This document shows positions 1-7,964 of a stretch of DNA of 64,000 nt, piece after piece (positions within the stretch are counted from its first letter, which is position 1; every line of letters starts with the position of its first letter). The notes beneath the pieces are model-generated. The model saw only the letters and a list, made by a program, of their open reading frames with translations. It had not been told where the DNA came from and made no database searches. The position numbers were made by a program, and so were the translations under genes. Source of the stretch: Amycolatopsis sp. GM8 (lineage in GTDB: Bacteria > Actinomycetota > Actinomycetes > Mycobacteriales > Pseudonocardiaceae); the NCBI RefSeq assembly GCF_021653975.1, contig NZ_JAJKFK010000007.1, positions 124,001 through 188,000 of the forward strand, written 5' to 3'.

Positions 1-1198
1 CGCCCGCGACGCCGGCTTGTTCGGGTGGCAGCCCGGAGGTCAGCTCGGCCGTCAGGGTCGGTAGTGCGAGGGCGAAGCCGGTACCGAGGACGACGAGCCA
101 GAGCGCGTAGACGATGAACGGTTGCCGAGTCGCGCAGGACAGGCCGAGCAGACCGCCGCTGATGAAGACGAACCCGGCCGCAAGCGTGACGGGGATGCCG
201 ATCCGTGCTGTGAGTGCGGGAATGAGCCGCGATCCGACGAGGATGGGGATCGCAATGGGCAGGGTCGCGAAGCCGGCGGCGAGCACCGTGAACCCGCGCC
301 CGTACTGCAGCAGCGAAGCATTGAGATAGAAGAGCCCGAAGCTGCCGAACCAGGTCACGAGCATGCCGAGGCTCGCGCTCGTCAGTAACGGTGAGCGGAA
401 CAGGCGCGGGTCGAGCAGCGGATGCGTGACCCTCAGCTCGACGAACACCCAGCCGGCGCCCAGGACGACGGCGAGAGCGAACGAGCCGAGTACGACGCCG
501 CTTCCCCAGCCGCGTGCAGGGCCTTCGATGATGCCAGCGAGCAGGGCGACGGACGCCGCCACCAGGAGGAGGGTGCCCGCCGGGTCGAGGCTGCGATGCG
601 CACGCGGGCTCGGCTTCGCGATGACGGCGATGGCGACGGCGCACAGCAGTGCGAACGGGGCGACGCCCCAGAACAGCGTCTGCCAGGCTCCGGTGTTCAG
701 CAGTCCCGCCCCCGCCGTGTTGCCGACGATGCCGCCCATGCCGGAAATCGCGCCCCAGATCGCGAGCGCCCGACGGCGTCGGTCCTCGCTGGTGGCGTGG
801 ACCAGAACGCCGACGCAATTCGGGAGCACGAGGGCGGCACCGAGGCCGGAGACGATCCGCCCAGCCAGCAGCATGGGTACGGCCGTCGAGAGAGCCGAGA
901 CCGTGGCTCCGGCGGCGAAGACGACCAGTCCGGTCACAAGGCTGCCTTTGCGGCCGAAGCGGTCGCCGATCGCCCCACCCGGGATGACGAGGCACGCGAA
1001 AACGATCACGTACGCGTCGACGATCCACAGCAGCTCGGAAGAGTCCGGGTGCAGGCCGCTGCCGGCGAGCAGCGGAATGGCCAGATTGATGGAGGCGACG
1101 AAACCGACGACGAGAAGCGTGCAGACGCAGACTGCGATCAGGACAAGAGTTTCACGCCGCCGTGTCGCGACGCTCGGGGCGAATTGGGTGGTGGTCAT
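1..1198 (-). CDS. MFS transporter, DHA2-type, 3' end cut by window
   Basis: Proton-driven drug/metabolite exporter of the major facilitator superfamily. About 399 codons are visible; the C-terminus lies beyond the left edge. The N-terminal helix is followed by the family motif A (GAIGDRFGRKGSL) after TM2, then repeated hydrophobic helices in the order expected for 14-TM DHA2 members. The ATG overlaps the stop of the upstream siderophore-interacting protein gene by 4 bp (ATGA), so the two are translationally coupled. An efflux pump coupled to a flavin reductase of the SIP family could handle an iron chelate or a redox-active compound; the substrate cannot be read from sequence. Confidence 0.9.
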   Translation of the reverse strand, partial: MTTTQFAPSVATRRRETLVLIAVCVCTLLVVGFVASINLAIPLLAGSGLHPDSSELLWIVDAYVIVFACLVIPGGAIGDRFGRKGSLVTGLVVFAAGATVSALSTAVPMLLAGRIVSGLGAALVLPNCVGVLVHATSEDRRRRALAIWGAISGMGGIVGNTAGAGLLNTGAWQTLFWGVAPFALLCAVAIAVIAKPSPRAHRSLDPAGTLLLVAASVALLAGIIEGPARGWGSGVVLGSFALAVVLGAGWVFVELRVTHPLLDPRLFRSPLLTSASLGMLVTWFGSFGLFYLNASLLQYGRGFTVLAAGFATLPIAIPILVGSRLIPALTARIGIPVTLAAGFVFISGGLLGLSCATRQPFIVYALWLVVLGTGFALALPTLTAELTSGLPPEQAGVAG

Positions 1199-2001
1199 GA
1201 GCGGGCCTCGTGGTGGTCGCCACTCCCGGCCCGGCCCGCTCTCCAATAGCCGGACACCTCGAAGTGAGTCTGTGTGAACTCGCTGGTCCGGAGATGCTGA
1301 CGCAGGGGGCCGACGATGCCGGACTCACCGGCCGCCCACAGGTACGTGCGGACGTCGCCGCCAGGAGTCGCGTCGACGAGAGCGCGAGCGAGTTCGCCGG
1401 CGCCGGACCCGTCGATCCACTGCACGGTCAGATTCGGGTGCTCGGGCAGGGCGCGCTGTCCCCCCTCGGGGGCGACGACGAAAGCATCGATGTGCGCTTC
1501 AGCGGGCGCTTCCTCAAGCCACCGCTCGAGCGCGGGAAGGCCGGTTTCGTCGGCGCCGAGCACATAACGGTCGAAGCCCGCGGGGTAGATGGTGTAGCCA
1601 CGGGGGCCGAGCACACCCAGCTCATCTCCGTCGCTCGCGCCGATCGCCCACCGCCCTGCCGGGCCGTGCTCATGCAGCACGAAGTCCAGCGTCAGCAGGC
1701 GAGCATCGGAATCGAAGCGGCGGACGGTGTAGTCGCGGATGGCAAGCTCGACGCCGTCGGGTGCGGCGAGGCCGAGCGGACCGAGGGTGGGCATTTCGAG
1801 TACGCCCGTCGTTTCCTGCGGCACGACCACCTTTACGTGCGTCGCGGTCGTGAGACGCGGAAAGGGAAACTCGGGTTCGAGTTCGTCGCCGGTGAGCACG
1901 AAACGGCGCATGGTCGGCGACAGGGTTTCCGTGCGGGCGACGGTGAGGGTGCGCACCTTGGGCGGGTACGCGTGGCGGGTCACTTCGAGGGTGGACGTCA
2001 T
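1195..2001 (-). CDS. siderophore-interacting protein (FAD-dependent ferric reductase)
   Basis: SIP/ViuB-family flavoprotein, which releases iron from ferric siderophores by NAD(P)H-dependent reduction in the cytoplasm. Visible motifs are the FAD-binding RDYTVRR (about residues 89-95), HGPAGRWA (about 112-119) and the C-terminal YLWAAGE that marks the SIP family. At 268 aa it has family length. Two in-frame ATGs exist (first bases 2007 and 2001). AAGGA sits 2 nt before the first and 8 nt before the second, so 2001 is preferred. It follows the SDR gene by about 15 bp and overlaps the MFS gene, probably forming one operon from the promoter at 2937-2984. No siderophore synthesis genes are nearby. 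Confidence 0.88.
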   Translation of the reverse strand: MTSTLEVTRHAYPPKVRTLTVARTETLSPTMRRFVLTGDELEPEFPFPRLTTATHVKVVVPQETTGVLEMPTLGPLGLAAPDGVELAIRDYTVRRFDSDARLLTLDFVLHEHGPAGRWAIGASDGDELGVLGPRGYTIYPAGFDRYVLGADETGLPALERWLEEAPAEAHIDAFVVAPEGGQRALPEHPNLTVQWIDGSGAGELARALVDATPGGDVRTYLWAAGESGIVGPLRQHLRTSEFTQTHFEVSGYWRAGRAGSGDHHEARS

Positions 2002-2016
2002 GATCATGGTCCTTGG

Positions 2017-2913
2017 TCAGACCGCGGTGTAGGCGCCGGCGAGGATGTCCTCGATGAGCCCCGGTCCGGTCGGTTCCCAGGACAGGAGCTCGCGAGTGAG
2101 CGCGCCGGACGCGGTCATGGTCTGGCCGAAGAAGCCGCTGATGAACCCGAAATGCTCATCGGCGTCCTCGGGGGCGACCGAGGTGACCGGCAGGCCGAGG
2201 GCCTTCCCGATGGCCTCGGCGATCGTCCTGGTCGAAATCGCCTGCTCGGCCACCGCGTGCATCCGGGTGCCCGCCGGAGCGGACTCCAGGCCGAGCCGGA
2301 TGAGGCGCGCCGTGTCGGTGACGTGCACGGCTGACCATTCGGTGCTGCCATCCCCGATGTAGCCCGAAACTCCGCGGTCGCGGGCCGCGGCGGTCAGGAA
2401 GTTCACAAATCCCCAGTCGCCGCGACCGTGCACGCTGGGCGCGAACCGAACGGCGATCGAGCGGATACCACGCGCGACGGACTCGAGCGCGAGGTTCTCG
2501 GAGCCGCCGCGATCGGAGCCGGGGCCGACCGCCGGTGAAGCGTCGGTCTCGAGGACGGGGCGGCCCTGGCCGAAGCCGGAAAGCCCGTTGGCGATCACAA
2601 AAGGATTGGTCGAACCAGCCAGCGTATCGAGGATCTCCTCGACGGCGGCTCGCTCGGCACGGTCGGTGCCCTCAGGGTCCGCCCAGTCGTGCTTGTTGGC
2701 GAGGTGGACGACCCCATCGGCGGCGGCCGCGCCCCGGCGCAGGGAGCCGAGGTCGTCCAGGTCGCCACGCAGCGGCTCCGCACCCTTCGCGGCCAACGCC
2801 GCCGCGGACTTGTCGGACCGGACAAGACCGGTCACCTCATGGCCGGACCGGAGCAGTTCGTCCACAGTGGCCGATCCGATCCAGCCGGTGGAACCTGTCA
2901 CGAAGACGCGCAT
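2017..2913 (-). CDS. NAD(P)-dependent epimerase/dehydratase-type SDR
   Basis: Atypical/extended short-chain dehydrogenase of 298 aa. It opens with a Rossmann nucleotide-binding motif, GSTGWIG at residues 7-13, followed by an acidic/basic loop and a DLDD segment typical of NAD(P)-binding epimerase-like proteins. Substrate unknown. It is the first gene of a minus-strand operon (SDR, SIP, MFS) and is divergent from a TetR gene. AGAAGGGGGA lies just before the ATG. Expression is probably controlled by the adjacent TetR protein through the promoter/operator at 2937-2984. Confidence 0.87.
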   Translation of the reverse strand: MRVFVTGSTGWIGSATVDELLRSGHEVTGLVRSDKSAAALAAKGAEPLRGDLDDLGSLRRGAAAADGVVHLANKHDWADPEGTDRAERAAVEEILDTLAGSTNPFVIANGLSGFGQGRPVLETDASPAVGPGSDRGGSENLALESVARGIRSIAVRFAPSVHGRGDWGFVNFLTAAARDRGVSGYIGDGSTEWSAVHVTDTARLIRLGLESAPAGTRMHAVAEQAISTRTIAEAIGKALGLPVTSVAPEDADEHFGFISGFFGQTMTASGALTRELLSWEPTGPGLIEDILAGAYTAV

Positions 2914-2936
2914 CGCGCGATCCCCCTTCTGTTACG

Positions 2937-2984
2937 AGTCACAGTGCACCGAAACTCTAGCCGATAACGGTGCATCGTGTCCAG
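2937..2984 (-). promoter_or_regulatory. promoter/operator of the SDR-SIP-MFS operon, shared with 6024-6070
   Basis: Read on the minus strand this contains TGGACA (-35, 2978-2983), an 18-bp spacer and TAGAGT (-10, 2954-2959), followed by CGGTGCACTGTGACT. The element at 6024-6070 has the same layout and nearly the same sequence over 47 bp, including the post-10 CACWGTGAC box. A related CACTGTGTC box precedes the TetR gene. The conservation beyond the core hexamers suggests a common regulator. Confidence 0.7.
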
Positions 2985-3009
2985 AAAATAGCCCGAGCAC
3001 AATTTGCTC

Positions 3010-3049
3010 ACACTGTGTCTCGTAATTTACGTTGATGCGACACTGTGTC
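3010..3049 (+). promoter_or_regulatory. paired operator boxes before the TetR gene
   Basis: The sequence ACACTGTGTC occurs at 3010-3019 and again at 3040-3049, exactly 30 bp apart (about three helical turns). The second copy is a perfect palindrome, GACACTGTGTC (3039-3049). A weak promoter TTGCTC (3003-3008) - 19 bp - TACGTT (3028-3033) fits between the boxes, so binding would block the TetR gene's own transcription. Autoregulation is inferred. Confidence 0.55.
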
Positions 3050-3066
3050 CAGCAGAGGGAGCCGAG

Positions 3067-3663
3067 ATGGTGGGCGAGCACGGCAAGGTCGGACGTCCGC
3101 GCAGCGAGCAAGCGCGTGCCGCCGTCCTGCACGCCGTCGACGACCTCGTCGTCGAGGTCGGCTACGGCGCCATGACACTCAAGGGCATCGCCGAGCGCGC
3201 CGGTGTCTCCCGCCAGACCATCTACCGCTGGTGGTCGACCAAGGCCGAGATCCTGCTCGAGGCCAGCGCCATCGACGCCCGTCAAGAACTGGACGTTCCC
3301 GCGCACGGCAACGCCGCCGCGGATCTCGGCGCCTATCTCGACGCGTTGATCGTTTTCCTCACCGTCTCGCCCGCCGGGGCCGCCTACCGTGCCCTGCTCG
3401 GCGAGGCGCAGTACGACAAGGCGGTCGGCGAGCTACTGCGAAACAGCGATCCGCTCGGCGAGAGCGCGGCCACCGTCATCGCCCGATCGTTTCCCGGCGA
3501 CGCCCTGGAAATCCCGATGTCCCAGGCGACCGCCCTGCTCGTGGGGCCGGTCTTCTTCTGGGTGCTCAGCGGAAGGGAGCCGCGGGCCCTCGATTTGCGC
3601 GCACTGGCCGACGATTTCGTTCGGCGCGCGGGCCCCTCGGGTGCGCAACCAGACGCGCATTGA
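3067..3663 (+). CDS. TetR/AcrR-family repressor
   Basis: One-component regulator of 198 aa. The N-terminal helix-turn-helix has the typical GVSRQTIYRWW recognition helix around residues 46-56, followed by an all-helical ligand-binding domain. The ATG at 3067 follows AGAGGGAGCCGAG; an upstream in-frame ATG at 3004 would run through the promoter and is rejected. Divergent from the SDR-SIP-MFS operon. Palindromic CACTGTG-type boxes occur upstream of itself, upstream of that operon and upstream of the propeller operon at 6093, so these are its likely targets. Effector unknown. Confidence 0.9.
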   Translation: MVGEHGKVGRPRSEQARAAVLHAVDDLVVEVGYGAMTLKGIAERAGVSRQTIYRWWSTKAEILLEASAIDARQELDVPAHGNAAADLGAYLDALIVFLTVSPAGAAYRALLGEAQYDKAVGELLRNSDPLGESAATVIARSFPGDALEIPMSQATALLVGPVFFWVLSGREPRALDLRALADDFVRRAGPSGAQPDAH

Positions 3664-3688
3664 CATTTAGAGACGGTCGGTCTAATTT
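3660..3688 (+). promoter_or_regulatory. AcuR-type promoter with operator in the spacer
   Basis: TTGACA (3660-3665), a 17-bp spacer and TAATTT (3683-3688) form a near-consensus housekeeping promoter. The spacer carries AGACGGTCGGTCT (3671-3683), a dyad AGAC-N5-GTCT like the NemR/AcuR-type TetR operators. The -35 overlaps the stop codon of the preceding TetR gene. The GTG of the next gene is only 7 nt after the -10, so the transcript should be leaderless. Confidence 0.72.
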
Positions 3689-3695
3689 CGGTTTC

Positions 3696-4328
3696 GTGAG
3701 TGCGCCAGCACCCCGCGCACGTCGGGGCCGACCGCCGAAGATTCCCCGCGAGCACGGCGATACGCGGGAGGAGTTGCTGCGTTGTGGCATGGAGGTCTTG
3801 ACGGCTCAAGGCCTCAGCGCGACGGGCATCGACACGATCTTGAAGCGCGTCGGCGTACCGAAGGGGTCCTTCTACCACTACTTCGACAGCAAGGACGCGT
3901 TCGGACTGGAGGTGCTGCGGCGCTACGCCGAGTACTTCGCGCGCAAGCTGGACCGCTGGCTGCTGGAGGAGGATCAGCCGCCGCTGCGGCGCCTGGCCCG
4001 GTTCGTGGAGGACGCCAAGGCCGGGATGGTCAGGCACGACTTCGAACGCGGCTGCCTGGTCGGCAACCTCGGCCAAGAGATCCTCGCCCTTCCCGACGGC
4101 TACCGGGAAGAGCTCGAAAGCGTGCTCCGCGATTGGGAACGACGCCTCGCCGCGTGCCTGCGGCTGGCAGTGGACGCCGGAGACGTTCCGGCGGACACCG
4201 ACTGCGACGAGCTCGCCTCATTCTTCTGGATCGGCTGGGAGGGTGCGGTCCTGCGGGCCCGGCTCGCCCGCACGGTCGGTCCACTGGACGTCTTCATCAC
4301 CGGGTTCCTCACCGGCATCCGGACCTGA
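3696..4328 (+). CDS. acuR: AcuR-like TetR repressor
   Basis: TetR-family repressor of 210 aa. The HTH contains GVPKGSFYHYFDSKDAFG, characteristic of the AcuR/NemR-like branch that senses electrophiles such as acrylate or acrylyl-CoA. The immediate downstream gene encodes an AcuI-type acrylyl-CoA reductase 11 bp away, matching the known acuR-acuI arrangement. The GTG at 3696 is chosen because it opens the RRGRPPK N-terminus and sits at the predicted transcription start, giving a leaderless mRNA. It probably represses itself and acuI via the dyad at 3671-3683. The symbol rests on motif and context only. Confidence 0.82.
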   Translation: MSAPAPRARRGRPPKIPREHGDTREELLRCGMEVLTAQGLSATGIDTILKRVGVPKGSFYHYFDSKDAFGLEVLRRYAEYFARKLDRWLLEEDQPPLRRLARFVEDAKAGMVRHDFERGCLVGNLGQEILALPDGYREELESVLRDWERRLAACLRLAVDAGDVPADTDCDELASFFWIGWEGAVLRARLARTVGPLDVFITGFLTGIRT

Positions 4329-4339
4329 ACCGAAGGAGC

Positions 4340-5326
4340 ATGATGTTCACCGCGATCCTGGTCGACAAGACCGATACCGACTACCGCGCCGAACTGCGCG
4401 AGCTCGACGAGGCCGAACTGCCTGAGGGCGAAGTGACCGTGCGGGTGGCCTACAGCACCCTCAATTACAAGGACGCCCTGGCCATCACCGGCAAGGGCCC
4501 CATCGTGCGCCGCTGGCCGATGGTGCCCGGCATCGACCTCGCCGGCGTCGTCGAGCACAGCGACAGCCCCGCCTATGCGCCCGGAGACCGGGTGCTCGTG
4601 AACGGCTGGGGCATCGGGGAGTCGCATTGGGGCGGGCTCGCCCAGCGCGCCCGCGTCCGAGCCGACTGGCCGATCCTCCTCCCCGCGAACCTCACCGAGC
4701 AGCAGGCGATGACGATCGGCACCGCCGGGTACACCGCGATGCTGTCCCTGATGGCGCTCGAGGCGCACGGCCTGACGCCCGGCGACGGCGACATTCTCGT
4801 CACCGGCGCGAACGGCGGCGTGGGCGGGTTCGCGATCTCACTGCTCGCCCACAACGGCTACTCCGTCATCGCGTCCACCGGCAGGCCGGCCGAGGCGGAC
4901 TATCTGAAGAGCCTCGGCGCGACCACCATCATCGACCGCGCCGAACTCTCGGAGCCCGGCCGGCCCCTCGGCAAGGAACGCTGGGCCGGAGCCATCGACT
5001 CCGTCGGCAGCCACACCCTCGCCAATGTCTGCGCGAGCACCCGCGCGGAAGGCGCCGTCGCGGCCTGCGGCATGGCCCAGGGGCTGGACCTGCCCGCCAC
5101 GGTCGCGCCCTTCATCCTGCGTGGAGTGAGCCTGCTCGGCATCAACAGCGTCACCCAGCCCCAGGCGAAGCGCGTCACCGCCTGGGAGCGACTCAGCCGC
5201 GAACTCGACCTCGACCAGCTTCCCGAAATGAGCCGGGAGATCGGGCTCAGCGAGAGCATCACCGCCGCGTCGGACCTCCTCGACGGCAGGATCCGCGGCC
5301 GCCTCGTGGTCGACGTGAACCGCTGA
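4340..5326 (+). CDS. acuI: acrylyl-CoA reductase (NADPH), AcuI/YhdH family
   Basis: Zinc-free medium-chain reductase of 328 aa, the usual AcuI length. It reduces the toxic electrophile acrylyl-CoA to propionyl-CoA using NADPH. Visible features are the YSTLNYKDALAITGKG substrate-side motif (about residues 38-53), PGIDLAG (63-69) and the nucleotide-binding GANGGVGGFA (157-166). There are no zinc-ligand cysteines. Two adjacent ATGs (4340, 4343) follow AAGGAGC. Co-transcribed with the AcuR-like gene; acrylate or a related enone/enal is the likely inducer. Confidence 0.9.
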   Translation: MMFTAILVDKTDTDYRAELRELDEAELPEGEVTVRVAYSTLNYKDALAITGKGPIVRRWPMVPGIDLAGVVEHSDSPAYAPGDRVLVNGWGIGESHWGGLAQRARVRADWPILLPANLTEQQAMTIGTAGYTAMLSLMALEAHGLTPGDGDILVTGANGGVGGFAISLLAHNGYSVIASTGRPAEADYLKSLGATTIIDRAELSEPGRPLGKERWAGAIDSVGSHTLANVCASTRAEGAVAACGMAQGLDLPATVAPFILRGVSLLGINSVTQPQAKRVTAWERLSRELDLDQLPEMSREIGLSESITAASDLLDGRIRGRLVVDVNR

Positions 5327-5357
5327 CCCGCCGACTCACTCACAAGGAGGCAACATC

Positions 5358-5999
5358 GTGCCGAAGATCGCCGTGCTCGGGGCGGGAGGAAGGATCGCGA
5401 AGCTGGCGATCGCCCAGCTTCGCGAAGACGAGCGGAATCAGCTCACTCTTTACCTGCGCAACCCGAAGCGGGTGCGCGAGCTGCCCAGCGATGGCGTTCT
5501 GGTGGTCGAGGGTGACGTGCTCGACGTGAAGCTGCTGACGCAGACCGTCCAGGGGCAGGACGTCGTCTACGCGAACCTCGGCGGCTCCGATATCGAAGCT
5601 CAGGCGCGTGCGGTTGTCTCGGCCCTGACCGCGGCGGGCACGCGCAGGCTGATCTGGATCTCGACCCTCGGCATCTATGACGAGGTACCCGGCGAGTACG
5701 GCAAGTGGAATCACCACATGCTCGACGGCGGCTACCTCCAGACGTACAGCGCGGCCGCCCAGGTCATCGAAGCCTCCGACCTCGACTACACGATCATCCG
5801 TCCGGCGTGGCTGTCCGACAACGACGAAGTGGACTACGAGACCACCGAAAAGGGCGAGCCGTTCAAAGGCACGGAGGTCTCCCGCAAGAGTGTCGCCGCG
5901 CTGGTGACAGAACTCGTAAAGAACCCGGCGGAGGGCATCCGCGCCTCGCTCGGCGTGAACAAGCCCGGCACCGACGGCGACAAGCCCGCCTGGTACTGA
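5358..5999 (+). CDS. NAD(P)H-binding atypical SDR (NmrA/BVR-like)
   Basis: Atypical SDR of 213 aa with the nucleotide-binding GAGGRIA at residues 7-13 and an LRNPKR loop that suggests NADP(H) preference. It then has DVLD and YANLGG segments typical of NAD(P)H-binding quinone-oxidoreductase-like or flavin-reductase-like proteins. GTG start at 5358 with AAGGAGG 8 nt upstream. It follows acuI by 31 bp and is probably the third gene of the acuR-acuI operon, giving a second reductase for electrophile stress. Substrate unknown. Confidence 0.82.
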   Translation: MPKIAVLGAGGRIAKLAIAQLREDERNQLTLYLRNPKRVRELPSDGVLVVEGDVLDVKLLTQTVQGQDVVYANLGGSDIEAQARAVVSALTAAGTRRLIWISTLGIYDEVPGEYGKWNHHMLDGGYLQTYSAAAQVIEASDLDYTIIRPAWLSDNDEVDYETTEKGEPFKGTEVSRKSVAALVTELVKNPAEGIRASLGVNKPGTDGDKPAWY

Positions 6000-6023
6000 G
6001 CCTGAGCCGCACCCCCGGCATAA

Positions 6024-6070
6024 CTGGACACGCTGTATCGTAACTGCTAGCGTTTCGGTACACAGTGACT
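6024..6070 (+). promoter_or_regulatory. promoter/operator of the propeller operon, shared with 2937-2984
   Basis: TGGACA (6025-6030), a 17-bp spacer and TAGCGT (6048-6053), followed by CGGTACACAGTGACT. It matches the inverted element at 2937-2984 across its whole length with a handful of substitutions and one 1-bp length difference in the spacer. Probably a second target of the TetR protein at 3067. Confidence 0.7.
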
Positions 6071-6092
6071 TGAAATGCAAGGGAGTTCGATC

Positions 6093-7121
6093 ATGAGCGC
6101 GCCAACAGCTCTACTGGCGGTCGCCTCCATCAACGAGCACAAACTCACCCTCCACACGGTGGAGGCCGACGGGTCCATCAGCGGCGAACCCACCGTCGTC
6201 GACCTCTCCGCGGTGCCAGGCGATCCCCATGAGGTGCGCTACGACCCGCGTCGCCGGCACCTCTACGTGTCGCACACCTACCTCGGCGGCTGGTACTTCG
6301 ACAACAATGGTCCAGACCATCACATCAGCATCGTCGACGTGGACTCCCGTTCGCTGGCCGGGTTGATCGACCTCAGTGACGGCCCGCGCACCGCACACGG
6401 CATCCACGACCTGTGGGTCGACACCGCACGCGATCGGATCTGGGGCTGTGTGGAGGCAGGTGTGGACAGCCCCGGCGGGCTGATCGGGATCGACCCCGAC
6501 ACCGGCGACATCGTCTCCCACATCGACGCCGAGGTCCGCGCCGCGCATTGGTTCGCCCTCACCCCTGATGGCGCCTACGCCTATACGGCCAACAAAGAGG
6601 CACCGTACGTCTCCGTGCTCGATCTGGACGCCGAGAAGCTCACAGCGCGGATCCCGGTGCCCGGCAGCGAGGGCATCGCTGCGGGGCTCGACGGGCGGGT
6701 GTTCGTGGCCGGCCCCTGCGTGCTGCCGGGCGCCCCCGCCGGCCCGGCGGGCGTGCGGGTCATCGACGGCGCCAGCCACGAGATCACGGCTCTGCTGGAG
6801 ATGGAGTTCCCGTCCGGCGCGGTGCATGTGACGGCCGGCGGGCTCTTGCTCGCCACCGAAATCCGGACTGCCATGGGTACTGGTGAATCGACCGAGGGAA
6901 TGCTGAAGATCTGGTCGGCCGGCACGCTCGAACCGGTCGGTGAGACCCCCGTCGGCGGCATGGTGCTGACCATGACGTCTTCGCCGGACGGCCGGCTCGC
7001 CTTCGTCTCCGACTCTCACAGCGGCACAGTGGCGGTGATCGACCTGCGTACCTGTGAGCGCGTCTCCACGCTCACAGGCATCTCCGCCGCCCACGGGATG
7101 GCCGTGGTACCGGCGACGTGA
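6093..7121 (+). CDS. cytoplasmic YncE-like beta-propeller protein
   Basis: A 342-aa protein built of repeated beta-strand units. Phrases such as HEVRYDPRRRHLYVSHTYLG, WFALTPDGAYAYTANK and SPDGRLAFVSDSHSGTVAVI recur about every 45 residues, as in YVTN/lactonase-type seven-bladed propellers. There is no signal peptide, so it is probably cytoplasmic. The ATG at 6093 is preceded by AAGGGAG; an ATG at 6075 without a good ribosome site is the alternative. First gene of a four-gene operon (propeller, SDR, serine hydrolase, PPOX). A lactonase or scaffold role is possible but not shown. Confidence 0.75.
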   Translation: MSAPTALLAVASINEHKLTLHTVEADGSISGEPTVVDLSAVPGDPHEVRYDPRRRHLYVSHTYLGGWYFDNNGPDHHISIVDVDSRSLAGLIDLSDGPRTAHGIHDLWVDTARDRIWGCVEAGVDSPGGLIGIDPDTGDIVSHIDAEVRAAHWFALTPDGAYAYTANKEAPYVSVLDLDAEKLTARIPVPGSEGIAAGLDGRVFVAGPCVLPGAPAGPAGVRVIDGASHEITALLEMEFPSGAVHVTAGGLLLATEIRTAMGTGESTEGMLKIWSAGTLEPVGETPVGGMVLTMTSSPDGRLAFVSDSHSGTVAVIDLRTCERVSTLTGISAAHGMAVVPAT

Positions 7122-7161
7122 TCCGCGGATCCGTAGTTTTCCGAGAACACGGGAGAAAACC

Positions 7162-7923
7162 ATGAGCCTCAAAGGAAAGACCGCCGTCGTCACCGGTGGT
7201 GCCCGAGGGATCGGACGCGCCTTCTGTCAGCGGCTGGCGGCCGAGGGCGCGAACCTGATCGTCATCGACATCATTGATCCGGCCGAGGGTCTCGCGAGCC
7301 TTCCCGGCGACGGGACCAAGGCGGGCATGGTGTGCGACGTCGGACTTCCCGACGAGGTCAGGAAAACCGCCCAGCGGGTCCTCGACAGGTTCGGGCGCTG
7401 CGACATCTTCGTCAACAACGCCGCGACCCTGAAGATGACCACGCTGCCCACCACGACGACGGACGTGTGGCGCCGCGTTCAGGCGGTCAACGTGGAACCT
7501 GTCGTCGGCTTCGCGCAGATGTTCGTACCAGGGATGACCGAGGCGGGGTGGGGACGCATTGTCACCACAGGCTCGTCGTCCACATTGAACCCGCAGGTGC
7601 AGGATCTGGCTTACGTCACGAGCAAAGGCGCCGTGCACGCCCTCACCAGGGCACTGGCCAACGAGCTCGGCGGCAAGGGAATCACGGTGAACTCGATCGC
7701 GCCCACCGTCGTGAAGACCGAGGGCTTCGTCGAACGGCTTCCCGGGGACGGCCCGGATCCTGATGACATGATGTCCTCGATCGTGTCCCAGCAGACGATC
7801 AAACGCTATTGCACACCGCAGGATGTGGCGAACCTGCTGGGGTTCCTCGTCTCCGACGCGGCCGGATTCATCACCGGGCAGATCCTGCACGTCGACGGCG
7901 GCCGCACCAGGAGCGGCGCCTGA
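7162..7923 (+). CDS. classical SDR oxidoreductase
   Basis: Classical short-chain dehydrogenase of 253 aa. It has TGGARGIG (residues 12-19), NNAAT in the central strand, catalytic Ser in TGSSST and Y-x3-K as YVTSK, and ends in the usual HVDGG-type C-terminus. NAD(H) is favoured by the Asp after the second strand (IVIDIID). Second gene of the 6093 operon, 40 bp after the propeller. It probably oxidises or reduces a secondary alcohol or ketone in an uncharacterised catabolic step. Confidence 0.9.
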   Translation: MSLKGKTAVVTGGARGIGRAFCQRLAAEGANLIVIDIIDPAEGLASLPGDGTKAGMVCDVGLPDEVRKTAQRVLDRFGRCDIFVNNAATLKMTTLPTTTTDVWRRVQAVNVEPVVGFAQMFVPGMTEAGWGRIVTTGSSSTLNPQVQDLAYVTSKGAVHALTRALANELGGKGITVNSIAPTVVKTEGFVERLPGDGPDPDDMMSSIVSQQTIKRYCTPQDVANLLGFLVSDAAGFITGQILHVDGGRTRSGA

Positions 7924-7964
7924 CCGCGAGCGCCACGGCGGCCGATTTGGCATGCTGGGACGCG

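Noticed and set aside
363..1277. Long plus-strand open frames antisense to the MFS gene
   Set aside because: Composition is Arg/Pro/Ala-rich and lacks coding bias; the minus-strand MFS frame explains the sequence.
1210..2334. A 374-codon plus-strand frame antisense to the SIP gene
   Set aside because: It mirrors the SIP gene and has no family motifs or ribosome site.
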